This document shows positions 8,598 through 17,862 of a DNA stretch of 44,859 bases, piece by piece. This DNA comes from Allorhodopirellula solitaria. Its GTDB lineage: Bacteria; Planctomycetota; Planctomycetia; Pirellulales; Pirellulaceae. The notes under the pieces are model-generated. The model worked only from the letters and a program-made list of their open reading frames with translations, did no database searches and was not told the origin of the DNA. How positions within the stretch are numbered: position 1 is the first letter of the stretch; the number at the start of each line of letters is the position of its first letter. The stretch covers positions 1 to 44,859 of the forward strand of contig NZ_SJPK01000025.1 in the NCBI RefSeq assembly GCF_007859855.1, written 5' to 3'. Made by a program: the position numbers and the translations under genes.

Positions 8598-8620
8598 GCT
8601 CCGGTGGCCGATGCCGGAGC
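8598..8620 (+). repeat. REP-like palindrome, family A
   Basis: GCTCCGGTG-GCCGA-TGCCGGAGC: the stem is kept by two G-T pairs. The stretch 8204-9456 contains no credible gene; it holds this hairpin, a CACGGGG triplet repeat, a purine run and the second ~157-bp repeat. Confidence 0.6.
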
Positions 8621-8692
8621 AACCAAAATTGCAGCCTGATCCCGCAGACGGTATCTGTGACGACGTTGTTCTTGAGGGCGAGTGGGATGACC

Positions 8693-8713
8693 CACGGGGC
8701 ACGGGGCACGGGG
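8693..8713. repeat. Three tandem copies of CACGGGG
   Basis: Three perfect 7-bp units in tandem, G-rich on the plus strand. Confidence 0.8.
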
Positions 8714-9015
8714 CGGTAGTGATTTGCCGTGCATCAATCGACTGATCGACGAGGATATTCAGGTCGGAGTTCAAGCGATGGTGTTCAAAATCTCGATCGC
8801 GGGCGTTCGTTTGATGGGTGACGCAAGGAGTCGCGCGTGGTCTGTGCCATCGACTCTGTTCTGCCGGCGAGATTCCCGCGTCTCACCGACTCGTTAACTG
8901 CAGTTGGAAGCGCTGTGGCACGTTCCTGGCTGATTGTTTCGGCTATGGCATCAGGAAAAGGGGAAAGGGGTCGTTTTTCCGCGGCTTCGGTATGTGTGAG
9001 CTTGGTCTTGCATTT

Positions 9016-9171
9016 CTCCGGTGGGCGACATCGGAGCAACTGGTCATGCAGTTCTTCTCGGAATTCGGTGGCTGACGATCGATTTTGGCTGGTATTCGTA
9101 TCTCGTTGAGATGCACGATCTCAATGAGAATCACTGCGAATTGCTGGGCCTCGGTGAATCTTAGTCTCTCG
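9016..9171 (+). repeat. Dispersed ~157-bp repeat, copy 2, with REP-like hairpin
   Basis: Matches 5900-6056. It begins with the hairpin CTCCGGTG-GGCGA-CATCGGAG (9016-9036), where the stem is preserved by a G-T pair. No reading frame is conserved between copies. Confidence 0.7.
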
Positions 9172-9456
9172 TGGTTATGAATCTCCTGTTACGAATTCGT
9201 TCTACCGTGATCGAACTTTCACCGAGGCGGTTTCTTGACCTGTCCTGGATGCTGAGGCAATTGCGGCAGGGGCGATACGGTTCCGCCGAGATCGTGGCGA
9301 CATCTCGATTTGATGCAGTTCACGAAAGAGATTTGGGACGCCATCACTCGCTGCGGATGTGCGCTACGGGGGCGTCTCGACGGGTACGGCTCCTTGGGCC
9401 GGGAAACACCCTCGCTCACTTCGATGTTTCAGGCGTTTGGCATTTGTGTTCTCGCG

Positions 9457-12400
9457 TCATGGACTATCGCAAATTGACTCTTCGACCTTGACCATCACAC
9501 CTGCCAGGGGGAAGTGAATCCATCGAGAGGCAACGCTGCAGCCCTGTTCGGCTAGCATTTCGTTGTATGCGTCAAGTTGAGAGATGTACTGCCTTGCCTT
9601 TGACTCACAATTCGCACGGCGAATTGGAGCACTTTTGTGGTCGACTACAACAACCGTCTGATCGGGCAGTTCCAAGATGAGATCGAGTGTGCCGTTCCAG
9701 AAACCACCTGCTCCACGAGAGGCCAGGGCTGGGACTTCCGCTCGCCACGTTGCGTCAGGGAAGGTGTCATTGACCCACTGAACAAAACGGTCGCCGGTTG
9801 CCACTAGCACGCTGGGGGCAAGCTTGCCGTCGATGGAATAGGCGGCCAGACACCGTATCGCGGTCGACTGCTTTTGCGATTCGCTAACACCGAGTAGCGA
9901 TGGCAATGCGGCCATGTAGGCATGGATGGCGTCCCCGAAGGACGAGTAGCTTTCTTCATCAAGTCCCGCTGGGAAATGGGATCCGCCGGGCAGCTCAGTG
10001 GATTCCAGTTGGGCTGCTTGCGTCACAGCCGGATCAGCCTGGGCCTGGCTCGGTGAGAGAAATCTTGGTGACGGTTCGGCACTCTGCTGGCCGGTGCCTG
10101 AAAATGAGAACCAGATGGCACTCTCATCGTTCGCCAACGAACTCTCGTCAACGGGATCTAGGTTTCGCAGCACGTAGGAGGTATCAATCCCGGTCAGTTC
10201 GTGTACGCCTGCTTCAGCATCGGTGGGCAGGATCGAATCGATGCCAGGCAATCGTTGCAGCCATCGATCTTTACCGAGTCGATGTGCGAACACCAATTTC
10301 GATTCCGCGCGGGTGCAACCGACGTAGAGCAAACGCAGGTTCTCATTGATTTCATCTTCCGCTTTCTGACGCCCCTCAGGTGAGGCGAGTGCATCGGCCT
10401 CCAGGCTGGTTCCCGTGCGTCGCTTGGGCGGACGACCATCGTTCATGCCAAACGGCCACGTCCAGGCACGAATGACTCGTCCCGTCAGCGGATGGTCAAT
10501 ATCTTCACCACCACCATAGACAGCGGGCTCCCAGACGTTTGGAGCGCGGTCACTATGCAAACCGCTCAAGATCACGACTGGCCACTGCAAACCCTTCGCC
10601 TTGTGGTAGGTCATGATGGTCACCGCATCGTGACCAAGTGGAGGGAACTTGATGTCTTCGCCGTTGGAGGCGATCTCCTCTAGATTGAGAATCGCACCGC
10701 CAAGAGTGGCGGCCTGCCCAGCACCAAGCATTTGCTCTTCATAACTGGCGACATGTCTCAATATGGAATCAAGATTCGAGCAGCGACTGGCCACATCGCC
10801 CCACCCAGCAACGCGATTGGGCAGATCGAGAGCTTCGATCACTAATTGGCAAACCGAATGCGGAGAGGAGGTCTGGCGGTCGATTCCTTCCAATGGCGCG
10901 AGTTCATCGTCCCCATCCCATGGCTGCTTCCAACGCGGTGGGCTTTCAGCGGATGCTGCAGCGTTTTCGCGTTCCGCACGGTCGGATTGCAATTGAATCA
11001 GCCGCTCCCTGATCCATGACGGCGTCGCCTGGCTCGGGTCGGACAGCATATGCTTCAGCGTCGCGGCGGCTAGTGAATCGTTGCGATCCGAAACCAGCCG
11101 CATTCCTGCAATCGCCATCACACCCTCGCGGGTTGAGAGCAGACCGGGGCTCTCAAATAAGTATGCGATGCCAGCCTGCCCCAGCGCATCGGCCAGCTTC
11201 TCGAGAGCTGCGTTGCTTCTTTCCAGGACGACGATATCGCCAAGCCGAGTGCCTTCGCGTTGCAGCTCCAAAATCCCAGCCGCCAGTGCCTGCGCATCAC
11301 GCTCCTGATTGGTCGTTTGGAACAGCCAACGCTCAATGCCACGAGGCAGCGGAGCATTGACGGGCTCCTGCCTCGAGTCAGGACCGAATATTGGCTCAAA
11401 CATCTTGCCAACGAACTGGACCAGTCCCTTTTGAGAGCGTCGGTTGCTTGGTAACGAACCGGTTGTCGCATCCTTCGCTTGCTCCCAAACGCGCCCCACC
11501 AATCCAGGATCGGTCCCCCGGAAACCAAAGATCGCTTGCTTCGGATCACCCACCCACCGATTGCGTGGCGAGATCCGACGCATCGCTTGAAAGATCGCTA
11601 GCTGAAGCGGGTTGGTGTCTTGGAATTCATCGACCAAGACCAACGAGAAATCATCGGAGATCAACTCGACCAACTGCTCACCGGAAAGGGCTTCGAGGAA
11701 CAATGTTTCAAGATCCGTAAAGTCGACCAATCCACGCTCGATTTTGTAATCGCGGCATCCCGATTCAATCAGGATGGTGTGTTGGGCAATTAAGCCGGCA
11801 AACAAGTTCACGTCATCGTGTAGTCCTTGGAAGTTGCAGACTTCTGATCCGTGATTGCGAAGTGCGGTTAGAGCGGCGTCGGCCCCGGATTTCTTCCCGG
11901 CCGTCAAACGGGATGCCTCTGCATACGCCCCCCATTTCGGTAGTCGCTCAGATCGCAGGTCCAGTAGCTTCTTTCGGGCTTTTTCGGTCACACCTGTCGT
12001 GTCATCTAACGCTGCGAACGCATTGAGCGCATCTCGCACATGCCCCGTCAAGACATCGAAACTGGGCGAAGGCAAATCCTCCAGCGGTGAAAGCAGTTCG
12101 CAAACCCGCGAGGCTGAATCACGCAAGTGCAAACGCAGACCTTCATCGCTGATCTGATTGCTACGCTTGGCATCCAGCAGTGTCAGCAGTTGTTGGTTAA
12201 GATCGTCAATTCCCAGTCGCCTTGCACACGCTACCAAGGACTGCCAACCCTCCATCGGCAAATCACTGAGGTGTTTGGAAACAGTTTGTTCGGCCGCCTG
12301 TTCCGACATCACTTCAAGTCGCGTCGAAAGGCCGAGTTCGACTGCATACCGCGAGAGCACCCGGTGTGCGACAGAGTGAACGGTCCCGATCGCGGCCAGT

Positions 12401-12645
12401 TCTAACCGGTCCGCGTTGCGATGGTTCGTTTCCGGGTCATCGGTACCGGCGAGTAACTTTGCCTGAACTCGCCCCTTCAGCTCAGCGGCGGCCTTCTTGG
12501 TGAACGTTGTCGCCATGATTCGCGCAGGATCGAGACCATCGCAAACGGCCTTAGCAACCGTTTCACACAAGTCGTACGTCTTGCCGCTGCCTGCCCCAGC
12601 TCGGATCAGCTCCAAAGCTCCCTTCTTTGCATTCGATTGGCTCAT
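9457..12645 (-). CDS. AddA-like ATP-dependent helicase/nuclease (UvrD family + PD-(D/E)XK)
   Basis: A 1062-residue UvrD/Rep superfamily 1 helicase with a C-terminal nuclease domain, acting in double-strand break resection together with the AddB-like partner upstream. Motifs in order: Walker A AGAGSGKT near the N-terminus, TTFTKKAAAEL (Ia), LVDEFQDT (II), WVGDPKQAIFGFRG (III), TYHKAKGLQWPVV (V) and LLYVGCTRAE (VI). The C-terminal nuclease shows GTLDLIL, VVVDHKS and QLDAY, the expected D, D-x-K and Q-x-x-x-Y elements. Start at ATG 12645 has GGAGG 7 nt upstream and overlaps the AddB-like stop in ATGA. Length is in the usual AddA range. Family is firm; whether Chi recognition exists cannot be read. 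Confidence 0.88.
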   Translation of the reverse strand: MSQSNAKKGALELIRAGAGSGKTYDLCETVAKAVCDGLDPARIMATTFTKKAAAELKGRVQAKLLAGTDDPETNHRNADRLELAAIGTVHSVAHRVLSRYAVELGLSTRLEVMSEQAAEQTVSKHLSDLPMEGWQSLVACARRLGIDDLNQQLLTLLDAKRSNQISDEGLRLHLRDSASRVCELLSPLEDLPSPSFDVLTGHVRDALNAFAALDDTTGVTEKARKKLLDLRSERLPKWGAYAEASRLTAGKKSGADAALTALRNHGSEVCNFQGLHDDVNLFAGLIAQHTILIESGCRDYKIERGLVDFTDLETLFLEALSGEQLVELISDDFSLVLVDEFQDTNPLQLAIFQAMRRISPRNRWVGDPKQAIFGFRGTDPGLVGRVWEQAKDATTGSLPSNRRSQKGLVQFVGKMFEPIFGPDSRQEPVNAPLPRGIERWLFQTTNQERDAQALAAGILELQREGTRLGDIVVLERSNAALEKLADALGQAGIAYLFESPGLLSTREGVMAIAGMRLVSDRNDSLAAATLKHMLSDPSQATPSWIRERLIQLQSDRAERENAAASAESPPRWKQPWDGDDELAPLEGIDRQTSSPHSVCQLVIEALDLPNRVAGWGDVASRCSNLDSILRHVASYEEQMLGAGQAATLGGAILNLEEIASNGEDIKFPPLGHDAVTIMTYHKAKGLQWPVVILSGLHSDRAPNVWEPAVYGGGEDIDHPLTGRVIRAWTWPFGMNDGRPPKRRTGTSLEADALASPEGRQKAEDEINENLRLLYVGCTRAESKLVFAHRLGKDRWLQRLPGIDSILPTDAEAGVHELTGIDTSYVLRNLDPVDESSLANDESAIWFSFSGTGQQSAEPSPRFLSPSQAQADPAVTQAAQLESTELPGGSHFPAGLDEESYSSFGDAIHAYMAALPSLLGVSESQKQSTAIRCLAAYSIDGKLAPSVLVATGDRFVQWVNDTFPDATWRAEVPALASRGAGGFWNGTLDLILELPDQTVVVVDHKSAPIRRANCESKARQYISQLDAYNEMLAEQGCSVASRWIHFPLAGVMVKVEESICDSP

Positions 12646-15356
12646 CGTGTCACCTCCATTCCGCACAAGCGTTTAAAATCACAGTATCGACAGACGCTTT
12701 GTGTTTCGCCTCGCCCCAGCTGTTCGATCAAAACCAGCTCCGATCCATCGGGCCAATCGTCGATACTCTGGAGAGGCCTGGCCGGAACCGGATCATCGGT
12801 TGTCAGCCAGCCTTCCGCACCAGCGATCGCGGTCGCAAAATTGTTCCATACACGCTCGATCGACGGTCCATCAATCACCTGTGACGTCGGGACACCCGAC
12901 AGTGGGCTGCCGATTGGCGTGAAGATTGTGCCATCGGATAGTACGAGATAAGCGACCGCTGGGAAGCTGCCGTTTGACTGGCTGCGACTGAACGCATACG
13001 TCGCAAGTTGAACGGACTTTCCCTTGGTGACCATGTCGTAGTACTTCTTGCGACCGGCATACTTGAAATCGACCACAGCTTCGCGACCGTCGTTGGACGA
13101 CGCCAGGCAATCAATCGAACCTCGCAACTCTTTCCCAAACGCCGATCCCTCGACGGGCTCTTCAATCTTCACGCTCCGGTAACCGCCCGCAGATAGCGTC
13201 CGTACAAACAAGCGGGCTGCCTTCACCAACTCGTTCTTCAGCCGTAAGCTCTCAACGCGTTTTTCTGGCTGCGCCAGCGGAGCGGCGTCCAATGGCAATC
13301 GTTCATCAAAGGTTTGCTCGACCAAGCGGGCCGCGTCATCCTCCGTTGGCAGATCACCGCCTCCCCCAAAGACTCGCTCCAGAATCTTGTGGAACAAATT
13401 TCCGCGAAGTCGAAACTCGTCCGGCAAACTTGCAATGTCGCTCGACCGCAATTTCGCCTGGTAATTGAGCGTCCATTTGAGGGGGCAGGCAAGCCGATCT
13501 TCCAACTCCGACGCCGAAACCGATTCGCGGTCTCTCAATAGGTTTGCTGGTATATCCCAGTGTGGGCGCAGCGGCTGTGGAGGCTGGATATTTGTCGTTT
13601 TGCAGGCGAAAACGAATGGCGAGAGCGCATCGACCTCGCTGTGAGAGATGAGGTCCTCGATCGCCGCTGGCGTCCACTTCTCAGGCTGACGATGGACGGC
13701 GATCTTTTCCCTAATCGCAAGCCACAATGGGTGAACGCGTTCTTCTGCGTTCTGAGGTAACTCGATCACCAACATCGTGCTACTGGCTAGGCACAGCCCG
13801 CGTACCTCCGCCGCCCGCAGTGATCGCAAGGCGTGCGTTCCATCGTCGATCACGACGCCTGCAGCGGCGAAGTCCGCAAGCTGTTTGACGGACCAACGAC
13901 TGCTCTTCGTATCCGACGTTGTCGTCCCCATCCAGATCAATCGATCGTAGCGGTCGGCGATCTCAGATAGCGACCGAACTCGTACAGGTCCCCCGGCATC
14001 GCTCAGGCACGGCTTCGATTCCACTCCTCGATCGGTTACTTCCTCGAGCAACCTGCCTAATTGCGGTTGCGTGATCGATTCGCCAGCGAGTTCGACCAAG
14101 TCCCCGAGCAGAGAGGCTTGTCGAGATGCCTCCCTCAACGCGATGGCGACCTGTTCATCAGAAGGTGAAAGGTTTTCGTCACGCCAAATCAATGTGGCCC
14201 GGCCGATTGCCCACTTGGCCACTTTCCGACACTGGCGAGCCATCAGGTTCGTCGGAATCGGTTGCCCCCGGGGTGACCGTTCCGCACAGAACCATTCATG
14301 CAGTCGTTCCTTCAGCTTATCCGGATGATCCACGTCGTGCTTCGATGTCTCACACAGCGAGTCAAAAGCATCCTGCCATGCTCCGCTGCCCAGTCCCGGC
14401 TCTTCGCTCAATGCTCGGGCCAGAGCAGAGGCCGCCGGTCGCGGAAAGGGGATGACAGGAAGTGTCAACAAATCGAGTAAGCATTGCGGATCGACTGGAT
14501 CCCAGCACAACTCGAGGGCCAGCGGCAATACTTGCAGTACCGGATGAGCACGCGTTTGTAACGAGGCGCCCATTGTCGGAATTCCGATCCGCTGCAAGCA
14601 AGCATCCAGACGAACTGCCATCGTGTCATCTTCACAGTAGACGACCGTCCGCGAAAGTGTTTCTGAACTATTCGACAACACAGAAGCGACGAACTCCACC
14701 GCCGCCGTCTCGCTGCGTGCCTGGGCTACTCTTAGACTGGAATCGCAATCGAATGACGGTGTGGTTTGACCGCGCACAGTATTGGCGGCAGCCAGCAAAG
14801 ACGATAACTCCGGCGAGCATGGTGAAACCTCATCCGGATCGCAAACATTCAGTCGGCTCAGTACTCGCTGCCAAGCCGCCGGCCAAAGGTCAATTGGCTC
14901 GGTCAACTTGAGCTCGTGATTTGGCAACACCTGGCCTGCATCAAGAGCTTCGGCTACCGCCGCGACCCTCTCGGCCTCACTCGGAAACGACCCGGCATAT
15001 TGTTTCTCTGCCAAGGCCAGGTCGCCGGCGATTCGGGGGCAACGATCAAGGATTGTCCCATCCCAACCACATAGCATCAGCTGATCACGGCGCTGCAGCA
15101 GCTCCGAAGCCGTTTCCCAGCGATCGGCAGCGATACTTTGCTCAAAGCAGACTCCGGTCATGTTGGCAATCGCATCGGCGAACTGCATCACTCGCGCCGC
15201 ACGGTGCACATCCGATTGTGGCAACCCCAATTGTGTTTCCAGCCATTCCAACAACACCGCCGGGCCACCCTGAATGCGGTCAATTGCGGGCAGGTCAGAA
15301 AACGCTTGCACACGACCAGGGGCCAAGCGAATGATGAGCTGAGTTGGGGGTAGCAT
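12642..15356 (-). CDS. AddB-like nuclease with 4Fe-4S cysteine pattern (PD-(D/E)XK)
   Basis: Partner of the AddA-like helicase, 904 residues from ATG 15356. The C-terminal part holds a Cas4/AddB-type nuclease: LRGSIDCL (metal-binding D) and AVVDFKYAG (D-x-K), framed by cysteines at LACPLKWTLNY and CRYCDFKRLCG, the C...C-x2-C-x5-C arrangement that binds a 4Fe-4S cluster in AddB. The N-terminal part is a degenerate helicase-like region with no Walker A seen. The start is uncertain: the residues just upstream in frame (RLFFANND) look like the usual AddB N-terminus, but no ATG, GTG or TTG is available close by, and the frame further upstream to 15650 is Cys/Arg-rich and unlike protein. The stop overlaps addA by ATGA. 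Confidence 0.8.
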   Translation of the reverse strand: MLPPTQLIIRLAPGRVQAFSDLPAIDRIQGGPAVLLEWLETQLGLPQSDVHRAARVMQFADAIANMTGVCFEQSIAADRWETASELLQRRDQLMLCGWDGTILDRCPRIAGDLALAEKQYAGSFPSEAERVAAVAEALDAGQVLPNHELKLTEPIDLWPAAWQRVLSRLNVCDPDEVSPCSPELSSLLAAANTVRGQTTPSFDCDSSLRVAQARSETAAVEFVASVLSNSSETLSRTVVYCEDDTMAVRLDACLQRIGIPTMGASLQTRAHPVLQVLPLALELCWDPVDPQCLLDLLTLPVIPFPRPAASALARALSEEPGLGSGAWQDAFDSLCETSKHDVDHPDKLKERLHEWFCAERSPRGQPIPTNLMARQCRKVAKWAIGRATLIWRDENLSPSDEQVAIALREASRQASLLGDLVELAGESITQPQLGRLLEEVTDRGVESKPCLSDAGGPVRVRSLSEIADRYDRLIWMGTTTSDTKSSRWSVKQLADFAAAGVVIDDGTHALRSLRAAEVRGLCLASSTMLVIELPQNAEERVHPLWLAIREKIAVHRQPEKWTPAAIEDLISHSEVDALSPFVFACKTTNIQPPQPLRPHWDIPANLLRDRESVSASELEDRLACPLKWTLNYQAKLRSSDIASLPDEFRLRGNLFHKILERVFGGGGDLPTEDDAARLVEQTFDERLPLDAAPLAQPEKRVESLRLKNELVKAARLFVRTLSAGGYRSVKIEEPVEGSAFGKELRGSIDCLASSNDGREAVVDFKYAGRKKYYDMVTKGKSVQLATYAFSRSQSNGSFPAVAYLVLSDGTIFTPIGSPLSGVPTSQVIDGPSIERVWNNFATAIAGAEGWLTTDDPVPARPLQSIDDWPDGSELVLIEQLGRGETQSVCRYCDFKRLCGMEVTR

Positions 15357-15736
15357 GTCGTTGTTGGCAAAAAATAGGCGTGATTGGCAGTGAGGGCTCG
15401 AAGCAGCCGTTACGCAGGTTGCATCGGTCGCCGCAGCATTTCGATCGCTTCTGCGATCGTGCCGGCAGTGGCAGGCGTTGTCTTGGCAGGCGTTGTCTCG
15501 GCAGTATGGCTTGATGGCCCGGGGCTCATGCGTCCGCACCTGAGTTGGCTTGTCGTAGCTGTCGACGACGTCGCATTCGACATTCTCTGTGGTGATCTTA
15601 GCAACGCGGCAGTAATATGTGGCGTAGTGGACGAGGCGACGATTACCCACAATTATCCCGAAAGGGATGATAGAAAATAGTCGTAGGTCAGCGCAGCGTC
15701 ACCTACGGTTCTTCGTTGAAGATAGAGCGTCGACCC

Positions 15737-15790
15737 CGAAGTGGGTCGCAGACCTCGTCGTGAATGATCTTCCACCCCATTCGGGGTTGG
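15737..15790. repeat. Long imperfect hairpin in gene-free block
   Basis: ACCCCGAA..TGGG on the left pairs with CCCA..TTCGGGGT on the right over about 12 bp, with a spacer of ~28 nt. It opens a cluster of hairpins that fills about 15660-16230. No gene is credible between 15357 and 16330. Confidence 0.55.
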
Positions 15791-15811
15791 CACGCGTGTT
15801 TCGCGGCGTTT

Positions 15812-15841
15812 CCGGTGGTGTTCGCTGCGCTCGACCACCGG
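15812..15841. repeat. Perfect hairpin CCGGTGGT/ACCACCGG
   Basis: An 8-bp perfect stem around a 14-nt GC-rich spacer, part of the hairpin cluster between the AddB-like gene and the DUF1559 gene. It is not followed by a T-run, so it is not a standard terminator. Confidence 0.6.
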
Positions 15842-15929
15842 CTATTTTCTTCAACGCCGTCGGCGTAGGAAAACTTGTGGGTAAGGGACAGGAGGCGACG
15901 AGCTGGTCATTACCCACAAAACCGGATCC

Positions 15930-15950
15930 CCTGTCAGCTTGTCTGACAGG
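15930..15950 (+). repeat. Hairpin CCTGTCAG-CTTGT-CTGACAGG
   Basis: A perfect 8-bp stem with pentaloop CTTGT. An exact inverted copy is at 16044-16064. Confidence 0.8.
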
Positions 15951-15997
15951 AATCTCCGTTTTGTGATTAGATCAAGATGGAGCATTCACCCCGCTCC

Positions 15998-16018
15998 CAT
16001 GCGGGCTTGCCCCGCATG
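15998..16018 (+). repeat. Hairpin CATGCGGG-CTTGC-CCCGCATG
   Basis: A perfect 8-bp stem with pentaloop CTTGC. Its stem is unrelated to its neighbours but the loop is shared with them and with the hairpins at 41.4-42.7 kb. Confidence 0.8.
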
Positions 16019-16043
16019 ACAGCAAAGTTTATCGACTTGGTTT

Positions 16044-16064
16044 CCTGTCAGACAAGCTGACAGG
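16044..16064 (-). repeat. Inverted copy of the CCTGTCAG hairpin
   Basis: CCTGTCAG-ACAAG-CTGACAGG on the plus strand, the exact reverse complement of 15930-15950. The two flank the CTTGC hairpin symmetrically, about 50-60 nt on each side. Confidence 0.8.
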
Positions 16065-16330
16065 GGAACTTGTGTCGATACCGTGGTTTTCTAATTTCAA
16101 AACGTCGCTTCGGCGTGTGACAAGCACACGGGGGAGCAAACTTGTGGGTAATCAACAGGAGGCGAAGAGTCCTGCGGCTTTGGACTCGTCGCCTCGTTCA
16201 CTACGACAGAAATTGATCGTGCGCTGCTTACTTCATAGGATTGGCCGAAATGCGACAGCGAGACCGGACCCGACACAGTTTCCTGCTAAACGCTCGTGCT
16301 CGTGCGAGCAAAACCGCTGGTACGCTGACA

Positions 16331-17563
16331 ATGGAGATTCACTTGACTGGACATCGAAGGTTACCGCCCTGCTCCCGATCAGGCCGCACGCTGCTGGCGG
16401 TCGTCGTTTGTGTGATCTGCCTGCTGATCGTGCTGGCGTTGTTTTTTCCCGCCCTGGAGGCTACCCGTGAAACGGCGCGGCGGATGTCATGCAGTAACAA
16501 TTTCAAACAGATCGGTTTGGGATTTCACAACTATCACGCCGCCTATTCGCAGCTTCCACCCGGTTGCGGTGGTACTGGCCCGACGCCGGGCGACGATGAT
16601 CTGTCCAATCAACAGCGGTTGTCCGCATTGGTGCCGATCGTCCCGTTTTTGGAAGCGAGTCCGATGTGGCAATCGATCTCGAATCCCTACGAGACCGGTG
16701 ACGAGCCGACCCCGGAGTTTTCGGAGCACGATCAGAAGTTTATCAAGGGTGACGCCTACTACCGCGACCGGTTTGATGAGCTGTCGACGGCGCCCGGTCC
16801 GTTGACCTCGGAGGACGGGACTCGCTATTTCCCAGCCATGGGCCCAGCACCGTGGCGCGCGAGCGTTTATCCACCGTGGCAAGAGGGGATGCGAACGTAT
16901 CGCTGTCCGAGCGATCCGAGCGAGCGTCCCACCAAGCATGCCGGATTGACCAACTACGCCTGCAGTTACGGCGATGGGGTCGATACGATTGGCGAACGCG
17001 TCGAATCGATCTCACAGCGTGGCGTGTTCGCCAATGGGCGAGCGAGGTGTTTTGACGACATTACGGACGGTATGGCCAATACGCTGATGATGGCGGAAGT
17101 GGCGACCTTCCAGGGCACGCGCAGCGCCACGGGAAGCATCGCCGCGAACATCGCGGGGCTCCAAGAGGATCCGTGGCAATGTCTCGCGACCGTCGACCAA
17201 CAGGGCAACTATCGCAGCGGCATCACGCTCCGCATGACGCCCGACGGCAAGGCCTCACGCGGTGGCAACTGGGCCGACGGTGCGATTTGCTGGACGGGAA
17301 TCACCACTGTCCTGCCGCCGAACTCGCCGAGCTGCGATACGTCGATAGACAGCCGGCTCGAAGGCGTGTTCAGTGCCGCGAGTCGGCACGCCGGTGGCTG
17401 TCATGTGTTGATGGCAGACGGGGCGGTCAAGTTCATCACGGACTCGGTCGATACCGGCGATCTCACCCAGCCAAGTGTTTACCCCGACAGCCTCAGCCCC
17501 GCTGCGATCGACAGTCCTTATGGAGTTTGGGGTGCGCTCGGATCGATCCAAGGCAAAGAGTGA
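16331..17563 (+). CDS. DUF1559 pilin-like secreted protein with degenerate N-terminal signal
   Basis: A planctomycete DUF1559 protein of 410 residues (start 16331; an in-frame ATG at 16241 gives 30 more residues of poor resemblance). These proteins have a type IV pilin-like N-terminal helix and a large exported domain; their function is unsettled. Here the helix is LLAVVVCVICLLIVLALFFPALEA followed by TRETARRMSCSNNFKQIGLGFHNY. The family's C-terminal H-x9-DG motif is intact (HAGGCHVLMADG). The usual prepilin cleavage context (FTLVELLVVIAI) is missing: RSGRTLLAVV lacks the Phe and the Glu five residues later. It may therefore be membrane-anchored instead of processed. Confidence 0.85.
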   Translation: MEIHLTGHRRLPPCSRSGRTLLAVVVCVICLLIVLALFFPALEATRETARRMSCSNNFKQIGLGFHNYHAAYSQLPPGCGGTGPTPGDDDLSNQQRLSALVPIVPFLEASPMWQSISNPYETGDEPTPEFSEHDQKFIKGDAYYRDRFDELSTAPGPLTSEDGTRYFPAMGPAPWRASVYPPWQEGMRTYRCPSDPSERPTKHAGLTNYACSYGDGVDTIGERVESISQRGVFANGRARCFDDITDGMANTLMMAEVATFQGTRSATGSIAANIAGLQEDPWQCLATVDQQGNYRSGITLRMTPDGKASRGGNWADGAICWTGITTVLPPNSPSCDTSIDSRLEGVFSAASRHAGGCHVLMADGAVKFITDSVDTGDLTQPSVYPDSLSPAAIDSPYGVWGALGSIQGKE

Positions 17564-17862
17564 CACGCGAGCGATCAAGGTGGTGCCCAACGACATTACT
17601 CGTCTCGAGCACGAGAGTGGGGCCGAGGCGTTCGCCAGGGCCCATCGATCTTCGCCCGGGGCAACGCCACTACGAATCTGCTGGTCATCATGTGTGCTGA
17701 AGGTCTGGTACAACAGGAAGGGAACAGCTGCGTTGTTTGGAAAAGATGTTCTGTGTGCATTTGTTCATTGACGCCCCGCCGTCGAGGCCGTGACCATTCG
17801 CGTGTGCGCGTCCATCGGCTGCACCAAAAATATTACCGTCGACGCTACAGAAGTCCCCACCC

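Noticed and set aside
8283-8774. 163-codon minus-strand frame
   Set aside because: Ser/Arg-rich, spans a REP-like hairpin and tandem CACGGGG units; no family resemblance.
15357-15650. N-terminal extension of the AddB-like protein
   Set aside because: Cys/Asp/Arg-rich, with repeated DNAC units, and unlike any AddB N-terminus; kept out of the coding call except for the few residues noted there.
15812-15841. Rho-independent terminator for neighbouring genes
   Set aside because: Strong stem but no T-run follows on either strand.
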